Source: Paenibacillus sp. GM2 (GTDB lineage Bacteria; Bacillota; Bacilli; Paenibacillales; Paenibacillaceae). Taken from it: DNA of 64,000 nucleotides. A program made the position numbers and the translations under genes. The notes below the pieces were generated by a model, which saw nothing but the letters and a program-made list of their open reading frames with translations, was not told the origin of the DNA and did no database searches. The DNA lies in assembly GCF_900069005.2 (NCBI RefSeq), contig NZ_LN831279.1:2159918-2223917 (forward strand). Direction: 5' to 3'. Positions 32,678 through 41,782 of this stretch are shown piece after piece; position 1 is the first letter of the stretch; every line of letters starts with the position of its first letter.

Positions 32678-33427
32678 ATGGATACTAAGAGAGTTGCAGT
32701 TATTACAGGTAGTGCAAGTGGAATCGGCAAATCAACCGCATTGAAGTTCGCCGCTGAAGGAGACCGCGTTGTCGTTGCTGACTTTAATGAACAAGCCGGA
32801 CAAGCAGTCGTCGATCAGATCAAGACAAATGGCGGAGAAGCTATTTTCGTAAAAACCGATGTATCGAAATATGAAGATGTCGAAGCTCTAGTTGACCAAG
32901 CCGTTAAAACCTATGGCCGGATTGACATAATGTTCAATAACGCCGGGATTGGCCGTCTGACCCCCGTTCTGGACCAGAAGCTGGAAGACTATCATGCTGT
33001 CATTAATGTAAACCAGCATGGGGTAGCCCATGGGATTATCGCCGCTGGCAAGAAAATGAGAGAAATGGGAATCCACGGTGTCATTATCAATACCGCCTCT
33101 GTATTTGGATTTCTGGCTTCTCCAGGTACCTTCGCCTATCATGCCAGCAAGGGCGCCGTCATTATGATGACGAAATCTGCAGCTCTTGAACTCGCTCCTC
33201 ATGGCATCCGCGTTGTTGCTGTAGCCCCAGGGGCCGTAGATACACCTATCATCCAAGGCTATAAGGATCAAGGCCTGGTTGATGCAATGAAGTCCAAAGT
33301 AATGGGCAATAAGCTGACTATGCCTGAACAAATCGCGGATACGGTATACCTCCTCTCCACACCAAACGCAAGCGCTATTAACGGCAGCGTCGTTATGGCC
33401 GATGAAGGATATGCTTCCTTTAAATAA
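32678..33427 (+). CDS. Short-chain dehydrogenase/reductase
   Basis: 249 residues, classical SDR. NAD(P) motif TGSASGIG, acidic residue in VVADFNE (favouring NAD), NNAG motif in MFNNAGIG, catalytic Ser in INTASVFGF, Tyr-x3-Lys in YHASKGA and the PGAVDTP motif after the active site. Substrate unknown. Probably controlled by the divergent LysR protein. It ends in a hairpin shared with the convergent Tad-like locus. Confidence 0.9.
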   Translation: MDTKRVAVITGSASGIGKSTALKFAAEGDRVVVADFNEQAGQAVVDQIKTNGGEAIFVKTDVSKYEDVEALVDQAVKTYGRIDIMFNNAGIGRLTPVLDQKLEDYHAVINVNQHGVAHGIIAAGKKMREMGIHGVIINTASVFGFLASPGTFAYHASKGAVIMMTKSAALELAPHGIRVVAVAPGAVDTPIIQGYKDQGLVDAMKSKVMGNKLTMPEQIADTVYLLSTPNASAINGSVVMADEGYASFK

Positions 33428-33443
33428 CATAGCATACTACGCA

Positions 33444-33478
33444 AACAGGCGCACACTCTTATCCGAGTGGCGCCTGTT
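33444..33478. terminator. Bidirectional hairpin between SDR and the Tad-like locus
   Basis: AACAGGCGC and CACTC (33444-33458) pair with GAGTG and GCGCCTGTT (33465-33478), loop TTATCC. Short T/A-rich flanks on both sides; it ends four bases before the stop of the minus-strand gene. Confidence 0.75.
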
Positions 33479-33481
33479 CTA

Positions 33482-34462
33482 TTATCGCCTGCAAATCGCT
33501 TCATAATAACCTCGTGCAGCCGCTTCCTGTTTGCGGGCAAACACCTCTTCAGTATTGTAGGGAAGCTCACACTTTGCGAAATAATAATATTTGATCCCCG
33601 TTGTTGGATCGACTCCGCCTTCAAGCCTTTCCGTTTTTCGCAGCCTGCCGCCGCCAAGGGCAAAGTTATTATAGTAATGATTCCCTATAGGAATCCCCTG
33701 CAGAAAAGCAATAACTCCGACATCGTCCAATGTATTATTCCATTCCTCCTTGGGGATTGTCGGCAGCGTAAAGGTGTAGGTAAAGCCTAATCTGGCGGTA
33801 AATTCATTATGCACAGCGATCACTTGCTGCAAATCCTCTTCGATCTGACGTACGATGGTGGAACGTCTTACTTGCTCGAATACTTCCGCATCCTGCAGCA
33901 GCGGAATCGCAGTTGCAGGAGCAAGATCTTCCAACCATCCCCGCATCTCCTCGCCAGTAGTGGAAGAAATAACCCGAATATAAGAATCCAAGCTAAACGC
34001 GGCGCTGTTCCCAGCGCTATCCGTGTATACATAGGGCCTCTTCGGGTGCCAGCGATGTTCCAGCCTGGGCTCTCCATTTGCACTGTTGAATTCATCCAGC
34101 GCATAAATCCAATAGCCATCATAATCGATGACTACGACCGCGGGAATATATTTCATTAATGCGGCCTGAACCAGCGAATCGTCTGCTATGCCAAAATTGA
34201 TTGCAAGCGACTGTAGAAGGATGGACAAGGCCAGTTCTTTATCCGTCCGCATATACTTATCCGAACTGTAGCCCACCTCGAATTGCTGCAGCTCATTACG
34301 GTTCAACACGCTTCCCGCATCCTGTACCGCCGTGCGAAGCGCAGTGGTATAGCGGAGCTGCAGGCGGTTGACCTCCTGCAAATCCATGGAATTTAGAGAT
34401 AAAGCCTCAAGAAATGGACCAACGATGAGCACGAAGATGATGGCCCAATCAGTAATCTTCAT
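33482..34462 (-). CDS. Membrane-anchored protein of unknown function, last gene of the Tad-like locus
   Basis: 326 residues. One N-terminal membrane segment (WAIIFVLIVGPFLEAL), then a long extracytoplasmic domain with a pattern suggestive of a minor pilin or tip protein: EVNRLQLRYTTALRTAVQDAGSVLN after the helix, and Trp/Tyr-rich strands (IDYDGYWIYALDEF). A single cysteine pair near the C-terminus (AKCELPYN and EAICRR) could form a disulfide. No recognised domain. It overlaps the preceding gene by 14 bases, so it is translated with it. Pilus-associated role is inferred from context only. Confidence 0.65.
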   Translation of the reverse strand: MKITDWAIIFVLIVGPFLEALSLNSMDLQEVNRLQLRYTTALRTAVQDAGSVLNRNELQQFEVGYSSDKYMRTDKELALSILLQSLAINFGIADDSLVQAALMKYIPAVVVIDYDGYWIYALDEFNSANGEPRLEHRWHPKRPYVYTDSAGNSAAFSLDSYIRVISSTTGEEMRGWLEDLAPATAIPLLQDAEVFEQVRRSTIVRQIEEDLQQVIAVHNEFTARLGFTYTFTLPTIPKEEWNNTLDDVGVIAFLQGIPIGNHYYNNFALGGGRLRKTERLEGGVDPTTGIKYYYFAKCELPYNTEEVFARKQEAAARGYYEAICRR

Positions 34463-35000
34463 TCAGAACCATCCCTCCATAATATAGCGTCTGCGCACCT
34501 TTGCCAGCTGCGGAAGAGGTCAGCAGGAATCCGACCAGCACCTGGTATGGGGATTTCGACCGCTTCGTCAGAGCAACCGAGAAGAAATCGCCTGTTTCCA
34601 GCTTGTACAGCCTGTCGGTCTCATCCATTGCCCCTGAGTCAGGAAATAACCGACCAAGCAGTTCTTCCGTATAGTATGAATCATAGATTACACTGAATTG
34701 TTCCTGGAACGTATCCCCATCCGCTGGGTCATCATATTCAGGATGATATTTCTTATGTTTGTGCTCCAGCTCCACCTCATAGACCTGACCGGAGACAGCC
34801 AACTCACGCACGAAGTCTTCGTACATGACGGCGGACAAGTAACCTTTATTTCGCACAGCATCTGTAAACTGAACCATCGCATTGTAAGCGGTCAGTACTG
34901 CCATATTTTCTGCACGCTCGGCAGCCTGAACGGCCGGGAAAAGTACAATAAGGGCAACTGCAAGCAACGCCGCGACTATTTTGGACAGTGGATTACTCAC
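34449..35000 (-). CDS. Membrane-anchored protein of unknown function in the Tad-like locus
   Basis: 183 residues. An N-terminal hydrophobic segment (IVAALLAVALIVLFPAVQA) is followed by AERAENMAVLTAYNAMVQFTD, a helix continuing from the membrane as in pilin-like proteins. The rest is an acidic external domain. GTG at 35000 is chosen because GGAGG lies nine bases before it; the frame extends to 35024 but without a site. It shares GTGA with the stop of the upstream gene, so translation is coupled. TadE/F-like minor pilin is possible but not shown by sequence. Confidence 0.65.
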   Translation of the reverse strand: MSNPLSKIVAALLAVALIVLFPAVQAAERAENMAVLTAYNAMVQFTDAVRNKGYLSAVMYEDFVRELAVSGQVYEVELEHKHKKYHPEYDDPADGDTFQEQFSVIYDSYYTEELLGRLFPDSGAMDETDRLYKLETGDFFSVALTKRSKSPYQVLVGFLLTSSAAGKGAQTLYYGGMVLNEDY

Positions 35001-35407
35001 GGAGCAACGCCTCCTGGAACACATTGAAAAGAAAGATTACGTAGTTGGCCCAGTTCATCATATTCGGCATCACAGTAATAACTGTGATCCTGCTTGATGA
35101 CAGTCAGCAGTAAAATATCATCCGTTCTTGATATGGAGGTTCCTTCGACCTGAAGACCTAGTCCATCATCCAGCCAATCTGCCAGACCATATAATATCTG
35201 TGCTCCAGTGTATATGTTTTGCTTTCGTTGCGTTTGATCCGTCCAGGTCTGTGTATTTACACTGACCTTCTGATTCTGTATAAAGGGAACCACCCCTTCC
35301 AATACCAGGGCTTGTTGCTCACTGTGATCCAAAGTATATATAAGCGCGGCCATGCAAATTACAGTGGAACAGAGCAGCCACATCATATCTTTGAGCGTAC
35401 GGAACAT
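34997..35407 (-). CDS. Small membrane-anchored protein of unknown function in the Tad-like locus
   Basis: 136 residues. N-terminal membrane segment (MMWLLCSTVICMAALIYTL), then an external domain with Thr/Gln-rich strands (KVSVNTQTWTDQTQRKQN) and two later cysteines (HSYYCDAEY and LSFQCVPGG). Start and upstream stop share one base (TAATG), so it is coupled to the pilin-like gene before it. No known family recognised. Confidence 0.65.
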   Translation of the reverse strand: MFRTLKDMMWLLCSTVICMAALIYTLDHSEQQALVLEGVVPFIQNQKVSVNTQTWTDQTQRKQNIYTGAQILYGLADWLDDGLGLQVEGTSISRTDDILLLTVIKQDHSYYCDAEYDELGQLRNLSFQCVPGGVAP

Positions 35408-35892
35408 TAAGGGGTTACTGTCGTCTGCGTAAAGATCAAGCCGCGCACAACATTGGATTGATCCTTGACAACCCGGGCCTTGAATTTACCGCTTGGGTTC
35501 ACATATTCATTTAATTTCTCATTCCACGAGTTGCTAATGTCTGCATTGCTCCTATTGATGACAGAACCATAATCATCTGCGTTGCCGATAATATTCAGAG
35601 TATGGCCGTACCATTCCCCTTGGTGGTTCTTGCCGGTAAGCACCTGAATTCCAAATTGGTCGCGTTCCTTAAATTTACGAAGCGCATTCGTAACCTGTGA
35701 ACCGCTAACCGTTGTATCATCGTACACTGTAAAAGAGGCCTGGGACAGCTCAGTCTGAATGTCGGAGAAATTGTTCTGCGCCGTCTTTGTCGCCTCTTGC
35801 GCCGAGACGAACAAGACAACAACTATTGTAATTAATGCAATCGTCAGGAAGATTCCTGCCGCTACCTTTAATGCGGATGAAGCGTTATTCAT
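35407..35892 (-). CDS. Pilin-like small protein with N-terminal hydrophobic helix
   Basis: 161 residues. The sequence opens MNNASSALKVAAGIFLTIAL with a long hydrophobic helix up to residue 31. An amphipathic extension (EATKTAQNNFSDIQTELSQA) and a globular region follow. Such a layout, a short polar leader then a continuous helix, is that of pilin-like subunits, although no clear prepilin peptidase site (Gly or Glu/Phe-Glu) is present. The segment FTVYDDTTVSGSQVTNALRKF recalls small proteins of clostridial Tad-like loci. GGAGG before the ATG is strong. It is separated from the upstream TadBC gene by a repeat element. Candidate major subunit of the machine. Confidence 0.65.
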   Translation of the reverse strand: MNNASSALKVAAGIFLTIALITIVVVLFVSAQEATKTAQNNFSDIQTELSQASFTVYDDTTVSGSQVTNALRKFKERDQFGIQVLTGKNHQGEWYGHTLNIIGNADDYGSVINRSNADISNSWNEKLNEYVNPSGKFKARVVKDQSNVVRGLIFTQTTVTP

Positions 35893-35922
35893 ACTTTTAT
35901 TCCTCCTAATAAGTTATAGATA

Positions 35923-36120
35923 TCGTTACAAAAGTGCGATTTTCAGCACCGGGAAGGTTGGGTGACGCCAGAGTCTGAGAAGCAGAGCTGCACGTTTTCG
36001 CAGAACCCGTCTTCGGAAGCAAAGGCTTGTAGTTGGTTCGGTAAGCACTTGAGATGTTTCCAGTGGAAGAACGACTTCGGAAACATTTGCTTAGGACCAA
36101 ATGAATTCAAGATCCGATGC
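35923..36120 (-). repeat. Copy A of the CTTGAATTC dispersed repeat, inside the Tad-like locus
   Basis: Read on the minus strand: CTTGAATTC (36103-36111), CCTAAGCAAATG, TTGCTTCCGAAG, CTTCTCAGACTCTGGCG, ACCCAACCTTCCCGGTGCTG and AAAATCGCACTTTTGTAAC in order. The same blocks appear at 44434-44580 and 63907-64000. It fills most of the 379-base gap (35893-36271) between the TadBC gene and the pilin-like gene. An apparent ORF in it is not a gene. Confidence 0.75.
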
Positions 36121-36271
36121 CGAATTACTTCTTGATTTGCTTCATGTTAGATATAGAATTTATACGTTATCAGCCAATTCCCATATCGATAGGAAACCTG
36201 CCTTAGAATCGCGGCCGGCGGTCGGCGGTCGCCCATCTATGAATAGAGCAGGCGGACTTTTCGAACTAGCT

Positions 36272-38362
36272 TCATAAATTTTGAATTTGTTGAAAGTAGA
36301 CATCCATCTGCTTGAAGCTCATCCAAATGAGTGGAACGACCAAATAAGCAAAAATCAGTGAGTACATCGGTGCAAAACCGATCATCCGGCCCATTTCGGC
36401 CTTCCTATCCAAATCCTTTTCATATTCCAGCCGTCTTCGCTCAAACTGAAAGCCCATCTCGCTCTGTAGATCATCAAACGCTTTTCGAACCGGTATTTTC
36501 TCCTCCGCCTGAATCAAGTGCTCGATTAAACGCTGGAACTCTTCCAAGGCGGTCTCATCCTTTAATCCCAGAAGAGCCTCCTGAGCTCCTGCACTGTAAT
36601 GAGCCAGGCATTTCTCGATCGGAGCTCTAAAAATAAGGGCATAGCTGTATAGCCATTCCAATATTGCTTCCACCGAGATCCGTTCGAACTGTCTTAAGAT
36701 CATAATCATCGTCTGGAACTGATACACCTCATGTCTCATATCTGTCAGCCTTAATCTGCGCTGGAATCGAAGCGTCCAGATCGGACTGTAATATCCGAGC
36801 AAAGGTAATATGAAGGTAAGCATGACCTCCCACCACTTCCAATATTCAGCCTGATAGCGAGCCAGCTTGTCCATAATGCGCTGCGCAATCGCAGTCGTCT
36901 TGCCTTCATCCAGCTTCAAACCGAGCTCCTTTGCTGCCGAAGTCACGATTTGAGCGATTGCTTCATCATTCGCTGCCACAGACATTCCTGGACTCCGCAG
37001 CACCTGCCGATCCAACTCGGCCATCTCTCTGGCATCCTTCGCTTCTTCTTTCGAGAGGGAGCCGAGAAATACGTAGCTTGTCGGCGGCTCAGCGATAATC
37101 CATTCCCGGCTCTTCCAATGCGTCCAGCTAATCGAACAGCCTATAACGAGCAGACATCCAACAAAAATAGCAGTTCGCCTAACCTGCAGCAATTCAACGC
37201 GCAGAGTCTGATTCGTATCCTTAAGCAAATCGGCGATGCGGTCATAACGCACTGAGCCAGGTAGCGGACAGAACCAGCTTACGATCATTCTTGCTATCTT
37301 CCAGCGATAAGCCTTCGCCTCCCAGGAGGAAACATCCGAGCCGGCGCGATAGGCTGTAGCTTCCTCGCTTTTTAATTTCTGCAGAAGGATATAGCTCAGC
37401 AGTATAATAATGAATAGACCGATATGAATAGAGATGCCGAGCTTGCTCAAATAAAACTGGTCCATCAGGGGAAAGTTCCGCCGTGCCCAAAGCTCAATGG
37501 GCTTCGTGAAGAATATAGGAGCTAATGCAATCAGGCTGAGCCCCTTTAGTAAATAATCAAGCTTGCTCCGACGCATCAGCTCTAGTTGAATCTCCCCGGT
37601 CAGGCTGGAAATCCCGCGCAAATAAAGCGATCCCTGCTGTGCATCCTTGCGGTCTCCATATTCCATGATCAGCCGGGAGATCGAAGCAAATCCTTTCAGG
37701 AAGCGAGTCGGCGCCGTCTCATAATAACGGTCAAGCTCTTTATCCGGTTCAGCCGAAGTCAGAGCTTCATAAATCCGTTCCCCATGTCTGACGATTTCCT
37801 CACTCAAGCTATCATTCGCTTCATCGATCGCATCCGCTACCATTTCATGAGCATGGTAGGCATGTCTAACCGCAGTGAACCACCGCAGCATTTGCAGCAG
37901 CAGCTTCTTTTCCAGCCTTGCTACATAAGCTTCAAGCATCAGCCCATGAATAACGGCAACGGTAATGATGACAGTGAGGAAGAACAACATGTTCGGATGC
38001 ATCAGAGTCAAAGCGATAATTCCCGTCCCGGATATACCCAGCAGCAAATATACGAGCTTCATCACCTGCCGCCTTAATTCAAATTCATCCGACGTCTGCA
38101 GCAATGAAATACGGCCGCGAACCTTAAGCACATATAACCGCAAAGGCGGTATTTTCATCGATATGGCATAGGATCGCAACAGCAAAGTCGCCACAACTGT
38201 CTTCAATCCGCTTAAGAACCCTGACGGCGCAGCCGCTTTCACTCCGAGCTCTCCTGCCTTCTTCTCCTCACGCCTGCGAATCTCAAAAGCGATCAAATAG
38301 ATGCCGCCAAATAATAGAAATGATATAAACGCGACCCACAACAAGACCGATTTAAGCTCCAA
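36272..38362 (-). CDS. Fused TadB-TadC type II secretion F-like membrane protein
   Basis: 696 residues, about twice the length of a TadB or TadC protein. The N-terminal half has a helix at 7-27, paired helices near 100-145 and a cytoplasmic helical block (LLLQMLRWFTAVRHAYHAHEMVADAIDEA). The second half repeats the plan, with helices near 285-305, 320-345 and 400-420, a T2SSF-like segment (FQTMIMILRQFERISVEAILEWL) and a final helix near 665-685. It should be the inner-membrane platform driven by the CpaF-like ATPase. TTG start at 38362, inside the ATPase gene (11-base overlap), with GGGGGAG four bases away; a TTG seven codons later is possible. Confidence 0.8.
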   Translation of the reverse strand: MELKSVLLWVAFISFLLFGGIYLIAFEIRRREEKKAGELGVKAAAPSGFLSGLKTVVATLLLRSYAISMKIPPLRLYVLKVRGRISLLQTSDEFELRRQVMKLVYLLLGISGTGIIALTLMHPNMLFFLTVIITVAVIHGLMLEAYVARLEKKLLLQMLRWFTAVRHAYHAHEMVADAIDEANDSLSEEIVRHGERIYEALTSAEPDKELDRYYETAPTRFLKGFASISRLIMEYGDRKDAQQGSLYLRGISSLTGEIQLELMRRSKLDYLLKGLSLIALAPIFFTKPIELWARRNFPLMDQFYLSKLGISIHIGLFIIILLSYILLQKLKSEEATAYRAGSDVSSWEAKAYRWKIARMIVSWFCPLPGSVRYDRIADLLKDTNQTLRVELLQVRRTAIFVGCLLVIGCSISWTHWKSREWIIAEPPTSYVFLGSLSKEEAKDAREMAELDRQVLRSPGMSVAANDEAIAQIVTSAAKELGLKLDEGKTTAIAQRIMDKLARYQAEYWKWWEVMLTFILPLLGYYSPIWTLRFQRRLRLTDMRHEVYQFQTMIMILRQFERISVEAILEWLYSYALIFRAPIEKCLAHYSAGAQEALLGLKDETALEEFQRLIEHLIQAEEKIPVRKAFDDLQSEMGFQFERRRLEYEKDLDRKAEMGRMIGFAPMYSLIFAYLVVPLIWMSFKQMDVYFQQIQNL

Positions 38363-40193
38363 TCTGCTCCCCCCAATACTGAGACAGAAATTGCTCGAAG
38401 CGGCGGGCGTCTTCCGGCATCATTTCACGCTGCATTTCATTACGGCAACGATCTGTAATCGGTTGAACAGCGCGGTATCCGCCATCGATATATTCAACTA
38501 TCGTCCTCGCCTGATAGGTTCGCTCCCCGGTATCTATATCAGCCCCACCGTCACTCCGGCGGCTGCACTCAGTAATTCTTTCAATATAGCGATGGCCATG
38601 AATATCTCTGCGCAAATGGATGTCAAAGTCGATAACCCCGGCGACCTGTAGTTCGGCAACCCGTTCATCCCGAAAGACTCCTGTCTTCAACAATGAGTTC
38701 CTTAATGAATCGATCAGGTCAGCGAAGGTCTTGGCATGATGCGTGAACACGGTAAAAAGACTGGCTACCTGTGCCATTTGAATCATCCAGGATGCAACCT
38801 CATCCGATGCGACTTCGCCAAGAATATGCACCGTCCCGTCCGTCTTCTTCTGCAAGTCGAGGCCAGCCTGTCCGCTTACATATTCGGTCTCCCGGAAGCT
38901 GAGTATATTTCGGGCGCTATACAGCTTTCGCAGATTCAACTCGAAGGACATTTCCTGGACCCGCAGTGTGTAAGACGCATAAATGTGTTTAACCAGCGCC
39001 ATTAACAGCGTCGTTTTGCCTGAGCCCTGTGATCCCGTAATTGAAGTAATTCGACTCCCCTTCATTAAATATTTCAGAAGCTGAATAGGTATATCTGCAC
39101 CATAGCCCTGTATTAATTGCTCAAGCGCCGCTCCTTGGGTATCGAATTTACGGACGAAGAAAGCCCATGTCTCTGCAAACGGAGGCCGGACCACGACAAC
39201 CCGGGAACCATCCTTCATATCATTCACTTTAAATCCGCTGGCCTCCGACAATTGACCCGGCAAATTGTATTTATATATATTTTGGCAGATCCTCCTGAGC
39301 TCAAACTCGCTGCCGAAGGATAAGAAAGGAAGCCTGATGCTCTTGCCTTTATAAAAGATCCACACGCTCTCCCATACCCGGGAGACTTCCCGCCCATCTT
39401 CGTCCAATGGAACACCGGGAACCGTCCCAATTCCGGCTCCGTTTACTTCATCCTGTTCACAACCCCACTGAACCGATTCGGATATTCCACTTACTCCGCC
39501 GCTTACTCCATCAATTCGCTGCTCTAGTATACTGTCGATAACAGAAAAACCTTTATACGACTGATAGACCCGCTGAACAACGAGATCCAGCTTCTCTTCA
39601 AAGCTAAGCTGTCGGTATTCCCTGCCGAAGCAGTAATCCATTTCCTCGACGCTGATTTCGTACATATATCCCTTCTCTTCTTCATTCATCCGCTTCGGTT
39701 CGTCGAGTTCATATTGCTCAATCAGCACCGACAGCGCATCGTCACCGTATCTTTGGCGATAAAGATAGAAAATGATCTCGAACCGATCCTGATGAGTCAG
39801 CCTGACGGGCTGTTGAAAAGGAATAATTTGCTCAATGCTCTCCTCCGTAACCCCGTATCCTTCAAGCAGCAAATCGCGGATATAGGTTTGAACGAATCGC
39901 TTGTCGCTACGGTCCCCATAAGTACACCCCCGCAACGCTTGGCGCAACTCTGTTCTCGCTTTTACTTTACGGAGCCAAGCCTCCTCACCCATCCCCCACT
40001 GATTAATCTTGTTGCGGCTTAATTCATGCAGTTGAAACTTCACATAAGCAATAAGATCGGGAATGCTATAGCGTTCATGGGTTACCCGGCTCGCAAAGGT
40101 TTGTTCAGACACCGCCCTGGCCTTAAGCCAGACAAGCAGGAGCGCAAGCAGCATGATCAAGCCTATTCCAATTCCGTTCGCAAGTCGATCCAT
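38352..40193 (-). CDS. CpaF/TadA-type secretion ATPase with N-terminal membrane segment
   Basis: 613 residues. The C-terminal half is a hexameric secretion ATPase: Walker A GSQGSGKTT (387-395), Walker B HILGEVAS near 457-462 and a His-box-like FTVFTHHAKT in place of the usual TTVHANS. Unusual parts are an N-terminal hydrophobic helix (residues 5-23), rare for soluble CpaF proteins, and a glycine/serine-rich insertion near 228-262. GGGGG precedes the ATG. Located between a MinD-like gene and the TadBC gene, the normal place for the motor of a Tad-like pilus or secretion system. Confidence 0.88.
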   Translation of the reverse strand: MDRLANGIGIGLIMLLALLLVWLKARAVSEQTFASRVTHERYSIPDLIAYVKFQLHELSRNKINQWGMGEEAWLRKVKARTELRQALRGCTYGDRSDKRFVQTYIRDLLLEGYGVTEESIEQIIPFQQPVRLTHQDRFEIIFYLYRQRYGDDALSVLIEQYELDEPKRMNEEEKGYMYEISVEEMDYCFGREYRQLSFEEKLDLVVQRVYQSYKGFSVIDSILEQRIDGVSGGVSGISESVQWGCEQDEVNGAGIGTVPGVPLDEDGREVSRVWESVWIFYKGKSIRLPFLSFGSEFELRRICQNIYKYNLPGQLSEASGFKVNDMKDGSRVVVVRPPFAETWAFFVRKFDTQGAALEQLIQGYGADIPIQLLKYLMKGSRITSITGSQGSGKTTLLMALVKHIYASYTLRVQEMSFELNLRKLYSARNILSFRETEYVSGQAGLDLQKKTDGTVHILGEVASDEVASWMIQMAQVASLFTVFTHHAKTFADLIDSLRNSLLKTGVFRDERVAELQVAGVIDFDIHLRRDIHGHRYIERITECSRRSDGGADIDTGERTYQARTIVEYIDGGYRAVQPITDRCRNEMQREMMPEDARRFEQFLSQYWGEQIGA

Positions 40194-40195
40194 GG

Positions 40196-41020
40196 CTAGG
40201 CCCCCTTGTCGTCAGATAAGGATATCAGGGGCATATATGTGTCTGACGCAGCGGCCATTGCGCCACCAATCTGCTGAAAAGCTTCCAGCAGGGTCCCGCG
40301 CCTTGCCCTCATTCGGCCAAGCAGCTGTATCCGGCGGAAATACCGGAGCAGGTCATGCTCATTCCAAGCATCTGCGAACCCGGTATCATAAGCGATGCCG
40401 TACAGCGGAATTTCACAGCCGTAATACCGTTTGATATTTGCAATATTCCATTTGGCCTGACGATCGTAATGGCGGAGAATGATACCTTTTACCTTGTTCT
40501 TCGCTGCCTCAGAGCAAGAACGGTAATATGCAAAAAACGGATCCAGTTCGGTTCGATTCTGCTGCAGCACAGGCAACAGCAGCGCCGCCTCCGTTTCGGC
40601 AACAGGCAGTGTTATGCTGCTGCGATGCAGGAACACAAGTTCATACACCTCCTCTGCAGCCCCATATAACTGCTGCAGCACAGCGGCTGTCTGCTTGCCC
40701 AGCCCTCCCCTTGTACCGGGAATGAGGTCAAGACGGCTGTTAATCAGCGGTCTAGTATAATCCGCTAAGTTATATCGCGATAGGCGCCGATTCATAAGCA
40801 GCCGCAGCAGGGCTTCCGTCCCGGTCTCTGTAATCTCTGAGCCATCTCTAACGGCTGTTTCGTCATAGACCGGAAAGCCACGCTCTATTCCCTGACCTGG
40901 CTCATCTTCATTAATGATCAGTATGCGACGTCTCTGGTAGAGCGAAGCAGCAATGGCGATGGCAGCGGCAATATCCGCAGCACCGTTATAACTGTAATCC
41001 CAAACAACAATTCGGCTCAT
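40196..41020 (-). CDS. ParA/MinD-fold protein without a Walker A lysine (second)
   Basis: 274 residues. It starts MSRIVVWDYSYNGAADIAAA. Position and following helix match the deviant Walker A of CpaE/MinD proteins, but the GKT triplet is replaced by GAA. Later RRRILIINEDEPGQG matches the second strand and switch region, and VKGIILRHYDRQAKWNIANIKRYYG the distal nucleotide fold. The ATG at 41020 has GGAGG inside the preceding gene and forms ATGA with its stop. Probably a non-catalytic localisation or scaffold subunit of the Tad-like machine. Confidence 0.7.
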   Translation of the reverse strand: MSRIVVWDYSYNGAADIAAAIAIAASLYQRRRILIINEDEPGQGIERGFPVYDETAVRDGSEITETGTEALLRLLMNRRLSRYNLADYTRPLINSRLDLIPGTRGGLGKQTAAVLQQLYGAAEEVYELVFLHRSSITLPVAETEAALLLPVLQQNRTELDPFFAYYRSCSEAAKNKVKGIILRHYDRQAKWNIANIKRYYGCEIPLYGIAYDTGFADAWNEHDLLRYFRRIQLLGRMRARRGTLLEAFQQIGGAMAAASDTYMPLISLSDDKGA

Positions 41021-41730
41021 ATGGCCCTCCTTCTTGCACTGCGCATAGCCCTGTTTGCCTCGCTTCTGGTCCATCCGGTCAGCTGTAAGATTAGAGAGAT
41101 CAGGGCTCTTCTATAAGAGCGGGTGATTTTGTCGATATGAAGCTTATGCTCATGCCCGTTCTCATAATGGATGGCCGTATTAAACTCACTCCAGGCAATG
41201 CACGCAACGTCTGTATTCCACTCTATCGGCAAATCCTCGGCCAGACCCATCATGTAATTTGCGGTTAAGTAACTCTCCACCGTTCTTATCAGAACAGGAT
41301 GAACAAAAACCCCCGCAAGTTCAGGGTCCGAGCTAAGCCACTGTCTGAACCAGTCCGCACTTCGTTCCACCTCATAGTAATCAAAGGTGGTCACCCATAG
41401 GATCTGATCCACTTGTGAGCGGAGTCCTGCCTGTGGCTGATCCAGCTCAAAATCATACAGTACAAAGTCGTAGCTCTCGTCCCCAGTATAGATGGCTTCC
41501 GGTAATTCCGCTCCCGCTTCCGAAGCTTGCATCTCTCGATTTGTGATATCAAAGCCGCAGAACTCGATTCGTGGTAAAGTGCCCTCTCTATTACGGGCAA
41601 GATATTGATATTTGCTCCCGGCCGTTCGATCTACAAGCAACACACGCTGTCCGGCCGCAGTGAGCAGCTTGCAAATGTAGAGAATAAGCTCCCGCTTATC
41701 ACTCACACCGGCAAATAACCAACGTTTCAT
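41017..41730 (-). CDS. ParA/MinD-fold protein without a P-loop (first)
   Basis: 237 residues. MKRWLFAGVSDKRELILYIC aligns in form with the start of MinD/CpaE (strand, loop, helix) but has no Gly-Lys-Thr. RVLLVDRTAGSKYQYL, FVLYDFELDQPQAG and VDQILWVTTFDYYEVERSADWF correspond to the later strands of the ParA fold. GGGAGGG precedes the ATG at 41730; the frame continues to 41766 without a site. Coupled to the next gene by ATGA. No enzymatic activity is expected; the fold assignment is by pattern, not by search. Confidence 0.65.
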   Translation of the reverse strand: MKRWLFAGVSDKRELILYICKLLTAAGQRVLLVDRTAGSKYQYLARNREGTLPRIEFCGFDITNREMQASEAGAELPEAIYTGDESYDFVLYDFELDQPQAGLRSQVDQILWVTTFDYYEVERSADWFRQWLSSDPELAGVFVHPVLIRTVESYLTANYMMGLAEDLPIEWNTDVACIAWSEFNTAIHYENGHEHKLHIDKITRSYRRALISLILQLTGWTRSEANRAMRSARRRAI

Positions 41731-41782
41731 CCGATTCCCTCCCAATAAACCTGGACATCTCATCAACTCACCCGATTACCGG

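Noticed and set aside
35906-36100. A 64-codon minus-strand ORF that might have been the missing Flp pilin
   Set aside because: It lies inside dispersed repeat copy A and has no hydrophobic helix or prepilin motif.
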